Source of the DNA: Ligilactobacillus faecis
GTDB lineage: Bacteria > Bacillota > Bacilli > Lactobacillales > Lactobacillaceae
Assembly: GCF_029889745.1 (NCBI RefSeq)
Contig: NZ_CP123639.1
Location: forward strand, 872,501 to 936,500
Reading direction: 5' to 3'
Length of the DNA: 64,000 bases
The notes beneath the pieces are model-generated. The model searched no databases, was not told the DNA's origin, and saw only the letters and a program-made list of their open reading frames with translations. Numbering within the stretch: the first letter of the stretch is position 1; each line of letters begins with the position of its first letter. A program made the translations under genes and the position numbers. Below are positions 25,060 through 34,792 of this stretch, piece by piece.

Positions 25060-26556
25060 TTAGATGTTTTTTAGCTTCCAGAAAGTCCCGCGATAGTTGA
25101 GCTTAGCTTGGGCTGCTGTCAGTGCGATCTGTTTTGGTCCTACGTCTGCAAAGAAACGTAAAGTCATAACGTGTTCGCCACCGTTGACAAAGATCTCACA
25201 AAGCGAATGGTCGACAAAAATATCTAGTTCCAATTTCTGATCCGCCAAAAGTTTCAAAGTGCGCGTCGTTTTGAATTCAGTTGCAAATTGTGCTCCGGCG
25301 TTAGCGCGTGAAACAGTTAAATGAGCATCTGCTCCAGTTGAAAATTCAAGGTCTAAACTTTGAGAAAGATCAGCATTTCCAGCTAAGTGGAGGGTCCCTT
25401 TCTGGTCAGGGTCTAAAGTTAATTTTAACTCATATTGCTCACCACTTTCAGCAACTAATTGCTGTTTTGCAAGATTATTTTTGGGATCAGGTGAAATGAG
25501 CTGGCCTGTTTCTCTGAGATCAGCCATTGCCTTGACTGGACGTTGGATCAATTTGCCATCTTTTAAGCTCAATTCTTTGACTTGACTCAAGCAGTTAGCC
25601 CATTCTTCTTGGTCAGTTGGATAGGAAATATCAGGGAGCCCGACCCAACTGATCGCGTAAGCTTTGCCATCTGGTGCATTAAAAGCTTGGGTCGCATACA
25701 CATCAAAACCGTCATCTAAGTTTTGGATCGTATTTTCCCCAGCCACAAAACGCGCTTCATCTAAAACGACATCTGAACCGACCAGATACATATTAGGATA
25801 GATATTATCGTAAGCGACTGTTTCTTTGGCTAAGCCTTGTGGACAAAAGATCAAAACAGGCTTTTCATCGACAAAGATCAAGTTGGGACATTCGATCATA
25901 TAACCCATTTCAGCTTGCGTAAAATCAAGATAGCCAAGATCAGTAAATTCAGTTAGATCTTTAGAACGGAAAAGGGAGATCTTTCCTGTCTTAGTTGCCT
26001 TATCTTGTGCTCCTAAGATCACATAATAGTGATCGTTATGTTGAAAGACTTGGGGATCGCGGAAGTGATCTGTTGTATGTTCTGGTTGAGTGATCAAAGG
26101 TTCAGGGAGTTTTTCGATCTGATCGTTTTTGTCCATCCACGCTCCAAGTTGGTAAGGATGGCGGATCCAATCTTTGTCGCGAACATTCCCAGTGTACATT
26201 AAAAAGAGCTTGTCACCTAAAGGTAGCGCTGAACCAGAGTAAGCTCCGTGACTATCGAGCGGTGTATCTGGTGTGAGCGCCAGTCCGAGCTCTTGCCAGT
26301 GCACTAAGTCATCTGAGATGAGATGCATCCAGGATTTTAACCCATGAGCTGCTCCAAACGGAAATGATTGATAAAATACATGCCATTTGCCATTAAAATA
26401 AGAAAAACCATTTGGGTCATTCAAAAGACCAGAGGAAGGTCGGATGTGATATTTGAGTTGGTAAGGGGACTTAGCCGCCTTAGCTTGAAGCTCTAACAAT
26501 GTTTTAGCGTCCCATTGAGCATAAGGACGGTAACGTGATTCACGTGTCCATTCCAT
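25060..26556 (-). CDS. scrB: sucrose-6-phosphate hydrolase (GH32)
   Basis: A 498-residue GH32 enzyme. NDPNG with nucleophile Asp47, FRDPQVF with the transition-state Asp, and MIECPNLI with the acid/base Glu are all present. A C-terminal beta-sandwich ending in LELDIFVDHSLCEIFVNGGE completes the fold. No signal peptide, as expected for an intracellular enzyme splitting sucrose-6-phosphate from ScrA into glucose-6-phosphate and fructose. Own promoter faces away from scrA. RBS AAGGGAAA. Confidence 0.95.
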   Translation of the reverse strand: MEWTRESRYRPYAQWDAKTLLELQAKAAKSPYQLKYHIRPSSGLLNDPNGFSYFNGKWHVFYQSFPFGAAHGLKSWMHLISDDLVHWQELGLALTPDTPLDSHGAYSGSALPLGDKLFLMYTGNVRDKDWIRHPYQLGAWMDKNDQIEKLPEPLITQPEHTTDHFRDPQVFQHNDHYYVILGAQDKATKTGKISLFRSKDLTEFTDLGYLDFTQAEMGYMIECPNLIFVDEKPVLIFCPQGLAKETVAYDNIYPNMYLVGSDVVLDEARFVAGENTIQNLDDGFDVYATQAFNAPDGKAYAISWVGLPDISYPTDQEEWANCLSQVKELSLKDGKLIQRPVKAMADLRETGQLISPDPKNNLAKQQLVAESGEQYELKLTLDPDQKGTLHLAGNADLSQSLDLEFSTGADAHLTVSRANAGAQFATEFKTTRTLKLLADQKLELDIFVDHSLCEIFVNGGEHVMTLRFFADVGPKQIALTAAQAKLNYRGTFWKLKNI

Positions 26557-26585
26557 AATATATTTTCCCTTCTAAATGTTTTTTT

Positions 26586-26636
26586 GAAAACGTTGTCTCT
26601 ATATTGAATTTTAACTGTAATCAGAATATGTGTCAA
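26586..26636 (-). promoter_or_regulatory. scrBR promoter and operator
   Basis: On the minus strand TTGACA (26636-26631), 17-base spacer and TAAAAT (26613-26608). Downstream lies GAAAACGTTGTC (plus-strand 26586-26597), a LacI-family operator core, in a position to block initiation. Confidence 0.75.
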
Positions 26637-26705
26637 ACGTATATCATTCTATATCCATATATATTGCTAGAGTGAAAAATAATCGAAATATTTTATGACA
26701 AACGA

Positions 26706-26762
26706 TTGACATATTTAAAAAATGCGCTATCATTATAAATATAGAAAATATAAAACGTTTAC
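26706..26762 (+). promoter_or_regulatory. scrA promoter and operator
   Basis: TTGACA (26706-26711), 16-base spacer and TATCAT (26728-26733), followed by TAAAACGTTTACA (26751-26763 region), an ACGT-centred LacI-family operator similar to the one before scrB and to cre. Divergent promoters with paired operators fit ScrR control plus catabolite repression. Confidence 0.75.
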
Positions 26763-26781
26763 AAAAAGGAGAGTGCTGACG

Positions 26782-28719
26782 ATGGATCACAAAAAAGTGG
26801 CAAAAGAAGTCATCGAAGCGGTCGGGCGCGATAACATGGTGGGCGCGGCTCACTGTGCGACCCGCTTGCGTTTAGTTTTAAAAGATGATGATAAGATCGA
26901 TCAAGCTGCGTTGGATAACAACCCAGACGTGAAGGGGACATTCAAAACAAATGGTCAATATCAGATCATTATCGGGCCTGGGGATGTCAACTTTGTTTAT
27001 GATGAAATTATTAAGGAAACTGGCTTAAAAGAAGCTTCGACCGAAGACCTGAAGAAGATCGCTGAACAAGGACAAAAGTTCAATCCGATCATGGCATTTA
27101 TCAAATTACTTTCTGATATTTTTGTTCCGATCATTCCAGCGTTAGTTGCCGGTGGTCTTTTGATGGCGTTAAACAACTTCTTGACTTCTAAAGGATTGTT
27201 TGGCCCACAAGCGATCGTTGAGATGTACCCTGCGATCGGTGGTTTCTCAAGCATCATCCAAGTGATGTCGGCGGCACCATTTATCTTTATGCCGATCTTA
27301 GTCGGGATGTCAGCTGCTAAGCGCTTTGGGGCTAACCAATTCTTAGGGGCTTCGATCGGGATGATCATGACGACACCTGATCTAATTGCTGGAAAATCGT
27401 GGGATATCTTTGGGCTTCAAGTTGCCCAAAGCAATTACTACTACCAAGTTATCCCTGTTTTAGCAGCAGTTTGGATCTTATCGATCTTAGAAAAATGGTT
27501 GCATAAACGCTTACCAGCTGCGGTCGACTTTACGTTTACACCGTTACTTTCTGTAATGATCACCGGGTTCTTGACGTTCACAGTTGTTGGACCAGTGATG
27601 AAGACATTATCTGACTGGATCACAAATGGGATCGTTTGGTTATACGATGCAACTGGCTTTATCGGGATGGGGATCTTTGGTCTTGGCTACTCAGCGATCG
27701 TGTTGACTGGTTTACACCAAAGTTTCCCAGCGATCGAAACACAGTTGATCTCAGCCTTTAGTAAAGGGACTGGGGCTGGCGACTTTATCTTTGTTGTGGC
27801 TTCGATGGCTAACGTAGCTCAAGGGGCAGCTACATTTGCGATCTGGTCTTTGACAAAAGATAAGAAGATGAAAGGTCTTGCTTCTTCTGCTGGGATCTCA
27901 GCTTTACTTGGGATCACTGAACCAGCTCTTTTTGGGGTCAACTTGAAGTATAAATTCCCATTCTTCTGTGCTTTGATCGGTTCTGGGGTCGCAGCTGCCT
28001 TTGCAGGTTTGATGAAAGTTGTCGCTGTCTCTTTAGGTTCAGCTGGATTCTTAGGTTTCTTATCGATCAACGCAACTTCGATCCCGATGTATATCGTAGC
28101 TGAGTTGCTCTCCTTTGCAGTCGCTTTTGCTTTGACATACATTTACGGCAAGAGCCACAGCGAGCTCTTAGCTCCAGCTCCAGTTGCTGCTCCATCAGAA
28201 CCAAAAGCAGTGACAGAAGCTAAAAATGAAGCAAAACGCGTTTCAGATAAGCAAGATCAGATCGTCTTTGCTCCGATCGATGGACGTTCGCTTGATCTTA
28301 GTGAAGTAAATGACCAAGTTTTCTCAACGAAAATGATGGGTGATGGGGCTGCGATCGTTCCAACAGACGGCACGATCTACGCACCAGTTGACGGTGAGAT
28401 CACAGTTGCTTACGAAACAAAACATGCCTATGGGATCAAGAGTGATGATGGGGCTGAAGTTTTGATCCATGTCGGGATCAATACAGTCAACTTAAAAGGT
28501 GAACACTTTACATCAAACGTGACTCAAGGTCAAAAGATCAAAAAAGGTGACATTTTAGGAACAGCGGACTTGAAGGCGATCCAAGCAGCTGGTTATGATA
28601 CAACGGTTATGGTCATCATAACAAATACGATGAATTATGAAAGTGTCGCTCGGATCGAACAGACTGATGTCAAACATGGTGATGATCTGATCGCGATCAC
28701 GGCAGTTACGGAAAATTAA
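26782..28719 (+). CDS. scrA: PTS sucrose-specific EIIBCA
   Basis: A 645-residue fused transporter. EIIB starts [20 protein letters not shown] with phosphocysteine Cys25 in [15 protein letters not shown] spans about 100-470 with the [13 protein letters not shown] and [18 protein letters not shown] signatures of sucrose-class permeases. An Ala/Pro linker leads to EIIA with [14 protein letters not shown] holding the active His. ATG 26782 follows AAAAGGAGAG; the upstream in-frame ATG at 26722 overlaps the promoter. It imports sucrose as sucrose-6-phosphate for ScrB. Confidence 0.95.
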   Translation: MDHKKVAKEVIEAVGRDNMVGAAHCATRLRLVLKDDDKIDQAALDNNPDVKGTFKTNGQYQIIIGPGDVNFVYDEIIKETGLKEASTEDLKKIAEQGQKFNPIMAFIKLLSDIFVPIIPALVAGGLLMALNNFLTSKGLFGPQAIVEMYPAIGGFSSIIQVMSAAPFIFMPILVGMSAAKRFGANQFLGASIGMIMTTPDLIAGKSWDIFGLQVAQSNYYYQVIPVLAAVWILSILEKWLHKRLPAAVDFTFTPLLSVMITGFLTFTVVGPVMKTLSDWITNGIVWLYDATGFIGMGIFGLGYSAIVLTGLHQSFPAIETQLISAFSKGTGAGDFIFVVASMANVAQGAATFAIWSLTKDKKMKGLASSAGISALLGITEPALFGVNLKYKFPFFCALIGSGVAAAFAGLMKVVAVSLGSAGFLGFLSINATSIPMYIVAELLSFAVAFALTYIYGKSHSELLAPAPVAAPSEPKAVTEAKNEAKRVSDKQDQIVFAPIDGRSLDLSEVNDQVFSTKMMGDGAAIVPTDGTIYAPVDGEITVAYETKHAYGIKSDDGAEVLIHVGINTVNLKGEHFTSNVTQGQKIKKGDILGTADLKAIQAAGYDTTVMVIITNTMNYESVARIEQTDVKHGDDLIAITAVTEN

Positions 28720-28780
28720 AGACTCCACAAACTAATATGGATAGCAGTCTTAAGATGACTCCACGAGTAGCTAATGCAAT

Positions 28781-28909
28781 GCTCCTGCAAAACAAGAATT
28801 ACTACAGATTGGTGATGCAGATACACAAAAAGCTTCTATCCTTGGGGTAGCATTAGCAACGCTCGCAGGCTTACTTGGCTTAGATGTCGTTTCTGATAAA
28901 AAACGTTAA
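28781..28909 (+). pseudogene. remnant of a sortase-anchored protein C-terminus
   Basis: The frame APAKQELLQIGDADTQKAS then ILGVALATLAGLLGLDVVSDKKR and stop has the whole layout of an LPxTG anchor: degraded motif LLQIG (from LPQTG), hydrophobic span and basic tail. A preceding MTPRVANAM stretch in another frame looks like the same gene broken by an indel. There is no start or signal peptide. Next to the sucrose genes, the parent may have been a cell-wall levan- or inulosucrase, but this cannot be shown. Confidence 0.65.
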
Positions 28910-28949
28910 CTGACCAAAAGGAGCTGGAAAAAGCTACTAGCCTAAACTG

Positions 28950-28995
28950 AAAATACCTGATCAAATTTTGAAGTGAAATGATCAGGTATTTTTCT
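28950..28995 (+). terminator. terminator after the anchor remnant
   Basis: AAATACCTGATCA / TGATCAGGTATTT, a 13-bp stem with a 15-base loop and T tract. Confidence 0.85.
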
Positions 28996-29028
28996 TTTAT
29001 GCTTATTTTCGAATCGTTTTTCAAAAAA

Positions 29029-29390
29029 TTAGAGCCCTATTTCTTTGGATAGGTGCCATGATTTTGATATGTTGACCGTCAAAAGTAACAGCTCGATCTC
29101 ATTTTGAACTGCTTTCTCTCCTCTAACATGTACCTGGCGGACAATCAAATTCCCTTTATATCTCCGAAAATGTTTTCATATCTGTCCGTCTTCTCGCATA
29201 TATCTTTAGGCCCTTTTCACTTGAAACAATATTTATCTACACTTGAATTGTATCTTTGAAACTTAAATACTATATCATCAGGATCTGTATAGTAATTATT
29301 TTCTGCATTTACGACTCTGTTCTTTTTGAGACACTGGATATTGATCTGAGCCTCTTTCCTTATTAGAACTGAATTTTTCCCAGCCCCTTT
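29029..29390 (-). pseudogene. decayed IS1182-family transposase C-terminus
   Basis: Minus-strand translation gives DPDDIVFKFQRYNSSVDKYC, an in-frame TGA, then KGPKDICEKTDRYENIFGDI followed by KGNLIVRQVHVRGEKAVQNE and a stop at 29029. The FG-IKGN..R..HVRG..KV block is the C-terminal catalytic region of IS1182-family transposases, and the complete copy at 39807 has the matching layout. No start, no terminal repeats. The rest of 28996-29617 holds nothing else I can support apart from AT-rich leader sequence before the next gene. Confidence 0.65.
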
Positions 29391-29617
29391 TTGGTGTGCA
29401 GAGATATTAGAGAAATAGGCTTATTTCTGTTATAATAAGATATAAATATCATTAAGAATAACTAACGGTTATCTTAATGGTCAGAGTATATATAGAAGAG
29501 TTCAAAGATACGAACTAAATATACTTCTGGATCGATTTAGAGCCATTATGCAGATATAATAGAGAAGGGATAAACTACAGAACTCTTACATTATTCGTAT
29601 CGTGTAGAGGAGAGCTT

Positions 29618-30355
29618 ATGAAAACGAGAGCAGAACTTAAAGCCGAAGCGCGTGAGCTTTTGGCTGGTAATTGGGGTAAAGCGATCTTGCTGAATGTTAT
29701 TTCGATCTTAGCGTATCTTTTGATCGGAGTGGTTTTTCTAGGTGTGATCGGACTAGGAATTTGGTTAGCACAGCAAAGTGTTAAAAACGGTGGTGTTAAT
29801 TTCAATATAAGTGAGGCAACGACACGAGGCGCAGCAGGAGCTAATAATGGTGGCAATCTGATCGGAGGATTGATCGGAGCCTTTATTTCAGTTGGTGTTG
29901 CCTACACGACGCTTAACTGGTTGCGAACAAAGAACGCGGATTTTAGTCCAGTTCGCGGGATGTTTTCTGCCTTTTCTAGAAAATATTTTGTTTCGACACT
30001 TGTTTTATATTTATTACAAGCGATCTTTACATTTTTATGGGGCTTATTGTTCATTATTCCAGGGATCATCAAAGGATTTTCTTATTCGCAGACATATCTG
30101 ATATATAAGGATGTAAATGAAGCTAATGAAGATAACAATTTGAATTATCTTGATTACATTACTTTAAGTCGTGAGTTGATGGATGGCCATAAGATGGATC
30201 TCTTTATTTTACAACTGAGCTTTATTGGCTGGTTTATTTTAGGTTTTGTAACGTTTGGCATCGCCTTTATTTGGATCATTCCATACTATGAGACAACAAT
30301 GGTCGCTTTTTACAAAGATCTTGCGGGTGACCGTTTCCTCAACTATCGAGGCTAA
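29618..30355 (+). CDS. DUF975 family membrane protein
   Basis: A 245-residue membrane protein. MKTRAELKAEARELLAGNWG is the typical DUF975 opening; four to five hydrophobic segments follow, with SYSQTYLIYKDVNEANEDNN, LNYLDYITLSRELMDGHKMD and a final IWIIPYYETTMVAFYKDL. Function is not established for the family. RBS AGAGGAGAG. Single gene with a hairpin terminator. Confidence 0.9.
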   Translation: MKTRAELKAEARELLAGNWGKAILLNVISILAYLLIGVVFLGVIGLGIWLAQQSVKNGGVNFNISEATTRGAAGANNGGNLIGGLIGAFISVGVAYTTLNWLRTKNADFSPVRGMFSAFSRKYFVSTLVLYLLQAIFTFLWGLLFIIPGIIKGFSYSQTYLIYKDVNEANEDNNLNYLDYITLSRELMDGHKMDLFILQLSFIGWFILGFVTFGIAFIWIIPYYETTMVAFYKDLAGDRFLNYRG

Positions 30356-30361
30356 GTTCGA

Positions 30362-30392
30362 GTTCCTCTTGTTCAACAAGAGGAGCTTTTTA
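30362..30392 (+). terminator. terminator after the DUF975 gene
   Basis: CCTCTTGTT / AACAAGAGG, a 9-bp near-loopless inverted repeat, followed by AGCTTTTTAG. Confidence 0.8.
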
Positions 30393-30405
30393 GTATACAA
30401 ATCTC

Positions 30406-30419
30406 TGCAAACGGTTGCA
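30406..30419 (+). promoter_or_regulatory. cre (CcpA) site before the maltodextrin genes
   Basis: TGCAAACGGTTGCA fits TGNAANCGNWWNCA at every position and is a near-palindrome. It lies 57 bases before the start of the alpha-glucosidase gene. It may also serve a MalR-type repressor. Confidence 0.75.
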
Positions 30420-30475
30420 ACGAGAAGGGCAGTAGTATAAAATTAATTTAAAAGTAAAAGAAAGGTGGTCATCTC

Positions 30476-32140
30476 GTGGGGGGATCAGCGGCAAAAAGGC
30501 GGATCGTTTATCAAATATATCCCAAAAGTTTTTATGATAGTGATCAAGATGGGATCGGTGATCTCAAAGGGATCACAGCTAAATTAGATTATTTAAAAGC
30601 GCTAGGTGTCAATACTTTATGGCTCAACCCGATCTATGCTTCACCTCAGATCGATAACGGTTACGATGTTTCGGATTACTATCAATTAGACCCGACTTTT
30701 GGAACGGGGGACGATTTTGCTGAATTGGTAAAACAAGTCCACGCTAAGGGGATGGAGCTTATTTTAGATCTTGTTTTGAATCATACTTCTGATCAACATC
30801 CATGGTTCAAAGAAGCTCTCAAAGATAAGCAAAGTAAATATCGTGACTACTATATTTGGCAAGAAGCTCCAGCTGGAAAACTGCCTAATAATTGGGGTTC
30901 GTTTTTTGGCGGGAGCGTATGGCAAGCAGATCCAACGACTAAAAATAACTATTATTTCCATCTCTTTGCTAAAGAAATGCCAGATCTGAACTGGAAAAAT
31001 CCCGCAGTCCGAGAAGAGATGTATCAAGTGGCTAAATTTTGGCTTGCTCAAGGGATCGACGGCTTTCGGCTAGATGCCTTTATCCATATCGCTAAGGCTG
31101 ATCTAGCGCAAAATGTTTTGGCAGATAGCGATAGTCCCCAGATCGCCGAGATGTTTTATGCTAATTTACCAGCAGTTAAAACGTATTTAGCCGAATTTAT
31201 CGGACGTTTACGCCAAGAAAAGCCAGATATTTTTATTTTGGGCGAAGCAGCTAGTGCAGATATCGATCTAGCAGTCACTTATACGACACCAGAAAAAAAA
31301 GCATGTGATACAGTTGTGACTTTTAGGTATTTTACCGACGATGAAAGTTATTTGGATCAAGAACTTCCACGGATCGGGCAACTTTTGCCACTTGATCTCA
31401 AAGCATTTCGAACTAATATGCTCGAATGGCAAAAGCGCTTAGAAGGAGTAAGTTATCCGACTCTTTATTGGAGCAACCATGATCTTCCACGGATCGTGAC
31501 GCGATTTGCGCCTAAAAAAGCACCTGAAAAAGCTGCTAAGATGTTAGCGACTTTGATGTATCTGCAACGGGGGATCCCGTGTATCTATTACGGTGAAGAG
31601 CTAGGGATGAGGTCTGCTTTCTTGCCAGATCTAGCTAGTTTTGAAGATGAGCAGATCATTGATTTTGCTACCAAAGCGCAAGCTAAAGGAAAAACGCCAG
31701 AAGAGATCTTAAAAATGGCAAGTCAAGCGCATAAGATGGCAGCGCGCACACCACTGCGTTGGGATGACAGTGATTTTGGTGGTTTTTCTTCTGTTTTACC
31801 GTGGAAATGGGGGCAAGAAACAAGTGCAAGCATCAAAGCGCAAATTGCAGATGAGAAGAGTGTTTTGAGCTTTTATCAACAAGTTTTAGCTTTGAAACAA
31901 ACCGACTTATTTATTGACGGGCGCTTTATTTTAGAAAATACTGAGCCTGAACTCTATGTTTACCGGCGGATCTTAGCTGGAAAAGAAGCGCTTGTGCTCT
32001 GTAATCTAAGTGAGCACCCGCAAACAGTAGCTTTGAGTGCTCCAGGTAAAGTTTGTTTGAGTTCGAATGCTAAAGTCCATGAAAAAAGTGTTACGCTCAA
32101 AGAATATGGTTGTCTAGTTTTAATGAGAGAAGGGATTTAA
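30476..32140 (+). CDS. GH13 alpha-glucosidase (oligo-1,6-glucosidase-like)
   Basis: A 554-residue intracellular GH13_31-type enzyme. RRIVYQIYPKSFYDSDQDGI then GDLKGITAKLDYLKALGVNT is the family opening. Nucleophile Asp200 in DGFRLDAF, acid/base Glu257 in LGEAAS and the SNHDLPR site are all present. It hydrolyses alpha-1,6 and/or alpha-1,4 linked oligosaccharides to glucose. Starts at GTG 30476 with AAAGGTGG ahead. It is one base from the next gene, so the two act together on maltodextrins. Exact linkage (MalL versus DexB) is unresolved. Confidence 0.92.
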   Translation: MGGSAAKRRIVYQIYPKSFYDSDQDGIGDLKGITAKLDYLKALGVNTLWLNPIYASPQIDNGYDVSDYYQLDPTFGTGDDFAELVKQVHAKGMELILDLVLNHTSDQHPWFKEALKDKQSKYRDYYIWQEAPAGKLPNNWGSFFGGSVWQADPTTKNNYYFHLFAKEMPDLNWKNPAVREEMYQVAKFWLAQGIDGFRLDAFIHIAKADLAQNVLADSDSPQIAEMFYANLPAVKTYLAEFIGRLRQEKPDIFILGEAASADIDLAVTYTTPEKKACDTVVTFRYFTDDESYLDQELPRIGQLLPLDLKAFRTNMLEWQKRLEGVSYPTLYWSNHDLPRIVTRFAPKKAPEKAAKMLATLMYLQRGIPCIYYGEELGMRSAFLPDLASFEDEQIIDFATKAQAKGKTPEEILKMASQAHKMAARTPLRWDDSDFGGFSSVLPWKWGQETSASIKAQIADEKSVLSFYQQVLALKQTDLFIDGRFILENTEPELYVYRRILAGKEALVLCNLSEHPQTVALSAPGKVCLSSNAKVHEKSVTLKEYGCLVLMREGI

Positions 32141-32141
32141 T

Positions 32142-33905
32142 TTGGATATTGCAGCGATCTATCATCGACCAGATAGTGAGATGGCTTATTTACGTGAAGA
32201 AGATAAATTTGAGATCCGTTTGAAAGTAAAACATGCTGATATCGCCCAAGTCGAATTACTTTACGGCGATCCGTACGGACAAAAAGTCAATGAAAAAGAT
32301 GAAGGTGTCTGGGAGCACGAGACTGTTTTGATGAAAAGAGCCTTTGTGACAAAAGCACATGATTATTTTAGCGCAGACGTCAAAACACCGACGAATCGGC
32401 TTCAGTATGCCTTTATCATCACTGATACTGCAGGCGAAAAGATGCTTTATGACGATCGGAAACTTGTTCCTTATACTAAAGAGGCATTAAACGAGTTGAC
32501 GTGTTTTCGGATGCCTTATTTGCATCAGATCGATCGGATCGATCCGCCAGAATGGGTCAAAGAAACAGTTTGGTATCAGATCTTTCCAGAAAGATTTGCC
32601 AATGGCGACCAGACTAATGACCCTAAAGGAACATTGCCGTGGGGCAGTGCCGAGCCAACGCCTGAAAATTTCTTTGGGGGCGACTTACAAGGGATTATCG
32701 ACCATCTCGATTATTTGCAAGAATTAGGGATAAACGGGCTCTATCTATGTCCGATCTTTACAGCGCATTCCAATCATAAATACGATACGATCGACTACTT
32801 TACGATCGATCCGGCCTTTGGTGATAAAAAGACATTCAAACAGCTCGTTGATAAAGCCCATGCGCGGGGAATGAAAGTGATGCTCGATGCAGTTTTCAAC
32901 CACTTAGGCGATTTCTCGATGCAGTGGCAAGATGTGATCACTCACGGTAGAGATTCACGTTTTGCCTCGTGGTTTCATATCAATGAATTTCCAGTGAGCT
33001 ATACTAAGACAGAAAATGATGAATTTGCGACTGATCTGACCTATGAAGTTTTTGCCAATACGCCTCATATGCCTAAGCTAAATACGGCTTCGCGTGAAGT
33101 TCAAAATTATTTGCATGAGATCGCTTCATATTGGATCAAGCAGTTTGATATCGATGCGTGGCGTCTTGATGTGGCAAATGAAGTTGACCATCATTTTTGG
33201 CGCCATTTTTATTCGCTGACGCATTTTTTGAAAAAAGATTTTTATGTTGTTGGAGAAGTTTGGCATAATGCGCAAAGTTGGCTCAATCAACATGAATTTG
33301 ACGCAGCGATGAACTATCCTTTTACCGAAACATTGATGGATGGACTCGTCTCTCAAAAGATCAGCTTGACGGAAATGGCTTCGCGCCTTAATGAGCAGTT
33401 GATGTGGTATCGACTCCCGACTGACCAAGTGATGTTAAATTCGCTTGATACACACGATACAGCGCGCTTATTGACACAATGCCAAGGTGAGTCAGAATTG
33501 GCAAAACTTGCTTTGACAGCACTGTTTTTACAGATCGGCTCACCATGTATCTATTATGGAACTGAAGTTGGTCTTGATGGAGGTAACGATCCGCTTTGTC
33601 GCAAATGTATGCTATGGGAAAAAGAAGAACAAGATCAAACGATGTTAGTTTTCATGCAAAAATTGATCGCTTTACGCAAAAAATATCACCGGCTCTTTAG
33701 TTACGGAAGCTATACGTTTGAAGCGATCGATGATGTGCACAAGACATTTTGTTTGAAGCGAACTTTAGCGGATAAAACGTTGCGCGCTTATTTCAATTTA
33801 GGTGCTACGCCACAAAAACTTGAACTTACTAAGGAACCACTTTTAGCCAATAACTGGGAACAAGGTCATTTACAAAAAAATGGGCTTGCCTTAGTTTTAG
33901 AATAA
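32142..33905 (+). CDS. neopullulanase / maltogenic amylase-like glycosidase (GH13_20)
   Basis: A 587-residue enzyme with an N-terminal GH13_20 beta domain (about 1-125; MDIAAIYHRPDSEMAYLREE) and a TIM barrel opening WVKETVWYQIFPERFANGD. Catalytic residues are Asp343 (DAWRLD), Glu372 (VVGEVW) and the His438-Asp439 pair (DTHDTAR). No signal peptide, so it acts on imported maltodextrins or cyclodextrins. TTG start at 32142, one base after the previous stop, with AGAGAAGGG as RBS. A catalytically dead paralogue lies at 37963. Confidence 0.92.
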   Translation: MDIAAIYHRPDSEMAYLREEDKFEIRLKVKHADIAQVELLYGDPYGQKVNEKDEGVWEHETVLMKRAFVTKAHDYFSADVKTPTNRLQYAFIITDTAGEKMLYDDRKLVPYTKEALNELTCFRMPYLHQIDRIDPPEWVKETVWYQIFPERFANGDQTNDPKGTLPWGSAEPTPENFFGGDLQGIIDHLDYLQELGINGLYLCPIFTAHSNHKYDTIDYFTIDPAFGDKKTFKQLVDKAHARGMKVMLDAVFNHLGDFSMQWQDVITHGRDSRFASWFHINEFPVSYTKTENDEFATDLTYEVFANTPHMPKLNTASREVQNYLHEIASYWIKQFDIDAWRLDVANEVDHHFWRHFYSLTHFLKKDFYVVGEVWHNAQSWLNQHEFDAAMNYPFTETLMDGLVSQKISLTEMASRLNEQLMWYRLPTDQVMLNSLDTHDTARLLTQCQGESELAKLALTALFLQIGSPCIYYGTEVGLDGGNDPLCRKCMLWEKEEQDQTMLVFMQKLIALRKKYHRLFSYGSYTFEAIDDVHKTFCLKRTLADKTLRAYFNLGATPQKLELTKEPLLANNWEQGHLQKNGLALVLE

Positions 33906-33909
33906 TGAT

Positions 33910-33948
33910 GCTAAAAAAGATACGCCACCACAGCGTATCTTTTTTAGC
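33910..33948 (+). terminator. terminator of the maltodextrin operon
   Basis: GCTAAAAAAGATACGC / GCGTATCTTTTTTAGC, a 16-bp stem with a 7-base loop and internal T tract. Confidence 0.9.
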
Positions 33949-34009
33949 GCCATTATTTGTGTTCATCGGAGTAACTGCTGACGCCCATGATAAAAATAGG
34001 ATTATATCA

Positions 34010-34318
34010 TTAATTTCCGGGCCAAGTGTTAGTCGTCATCAAGTCGTTCATCTTTTCAAAGAGACTACCACTGTTAGCTAACTCGGCTAGTTGTTTGAGC
34101 AGTGCTTTAGTTTTTTTAGAAAAAACGACTTTTTCGCCTAACTGCATAGTGGCTAGATTTTGCTGGATGACGCGCAATTCAGTGCGCAGTGGCTGACCTT
34201 GTTTGATCTTAGTAACTGCTATATCAATGATGTTTAGACTGTAGTTGGCCCCGTCAGAAGCTAACGCCAAGCGCAACTCAGCTAAAAAAGCTAGGATCTC
34301 AGTTTTTGTTTTCTGCAT
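34010..34318 (-). CDS. small helical protein of unknown function
   Basis: A 102-residue, apparently all-helical cytoplasmic protein: MQKTKTEILAFLAELRLALA followed by amphipathic helices (TELRVIQQNLATMQL, KKTKALLKQLAELANSG). Size and helix pattern recall pediocin-like bacteriocin immunity proteins, but I see no diagnostic motif and make no claim. RBS GAGGGGG just upstream on the minus strand. It is divergent from the circular-bacteriocin locus with an AT-rich 327-base gap, but its codon use is host-like, so the two may be unrelated. Confidence 0.65.
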   Translation of the reverse strand: MQKTKTEILAFLAELRLALASDGANYSLNIIDIAVTKIKQGQPLRTELRVIQQNLATMQLGEKVVFSKKTKALLKQLAELANSGSLFEKMNDLMTTNTWPGN

Positions 34319-34645
34319 AGTAGTTTCCCCCTCGTAAATATAGAAATATCAAAAACATTATAGCATGATTCAATCTAATTGTTTTTTAATTTTAAAATAG
34401 TGTTTGATTATATATAATGTAAGTATTTTGATTTTTATAAGATATAACAAATGTATTTGGAAGCTAGAAATACATATAACTTATCTTTAAAAAGTTATTG
34501 TAATGATTTTTTTCGCTAAGTAAAAATGTAATATAAATATAAAAAATAAATTTACATATAGTTATATTTTAATTAAAAAAATAATTAATAATACCATTTA
34601 CTTTTATAGTGAAATGAATTATCTTTATTTCAGGAGGTAATAACT
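34319..34645 (+). other. AT-rich leader of the circular-bacteriocin locus
   Basis: Very AT-rich, without coding frames of note. It ends with CAGGAGGT before 34646. I could not fix a convincing promoter by eye; several TATAAT-like stretches occur. The drop in GC marks the left edge of a probably acquired segment that ends near 36175. Confidence 0.5.
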
Positions 34646-34792
34646 ATGTTGATTGCCATTTTGTCATTACCGCTATTGTATTTGTTGCTAAAGGATAGAT
34701 TGAAGGGATTTGATTTATTTGAAGCTCTTCATATCGGTTTTTATGTTGTACTTGTTCTGTATCTTTTATGGAAAGGTGGATTTTTGTTATGA
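34646..34792 (+). CDS. small cationic membrane protein, likely circular-bacteriocin immunity
   Basis: A 48-residue protein with two hydrophobic helices around a basic turn: MLIAILSLPLLYLLLKDRLK then GFDLFEALHIGFYVVLVLYL and LWKGGFLL. Strong RBS (AGGAGG). Its stop overlaps the start of the bacteriocin gene (ATGA). Circular-bacteriocin loci encode hydrophobic, basic immunity peptides of about 50 residues next to the structural gene, and this fits in size, charge and place. The role is inferred from that. Confidence 0.7.
   Translation: MLIAILSLPLLYLLLKDRLKGFDLFEALHIGFYVVLVLYLLWKGGFLL

Noticed and set aside
34010-34318. Bacteriocin immunity protein assignment for the 102-residue helical protein
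   Set aside because: Only size and helix content agree; no motif, and host-like codon use differs from the bacteriocin locus.
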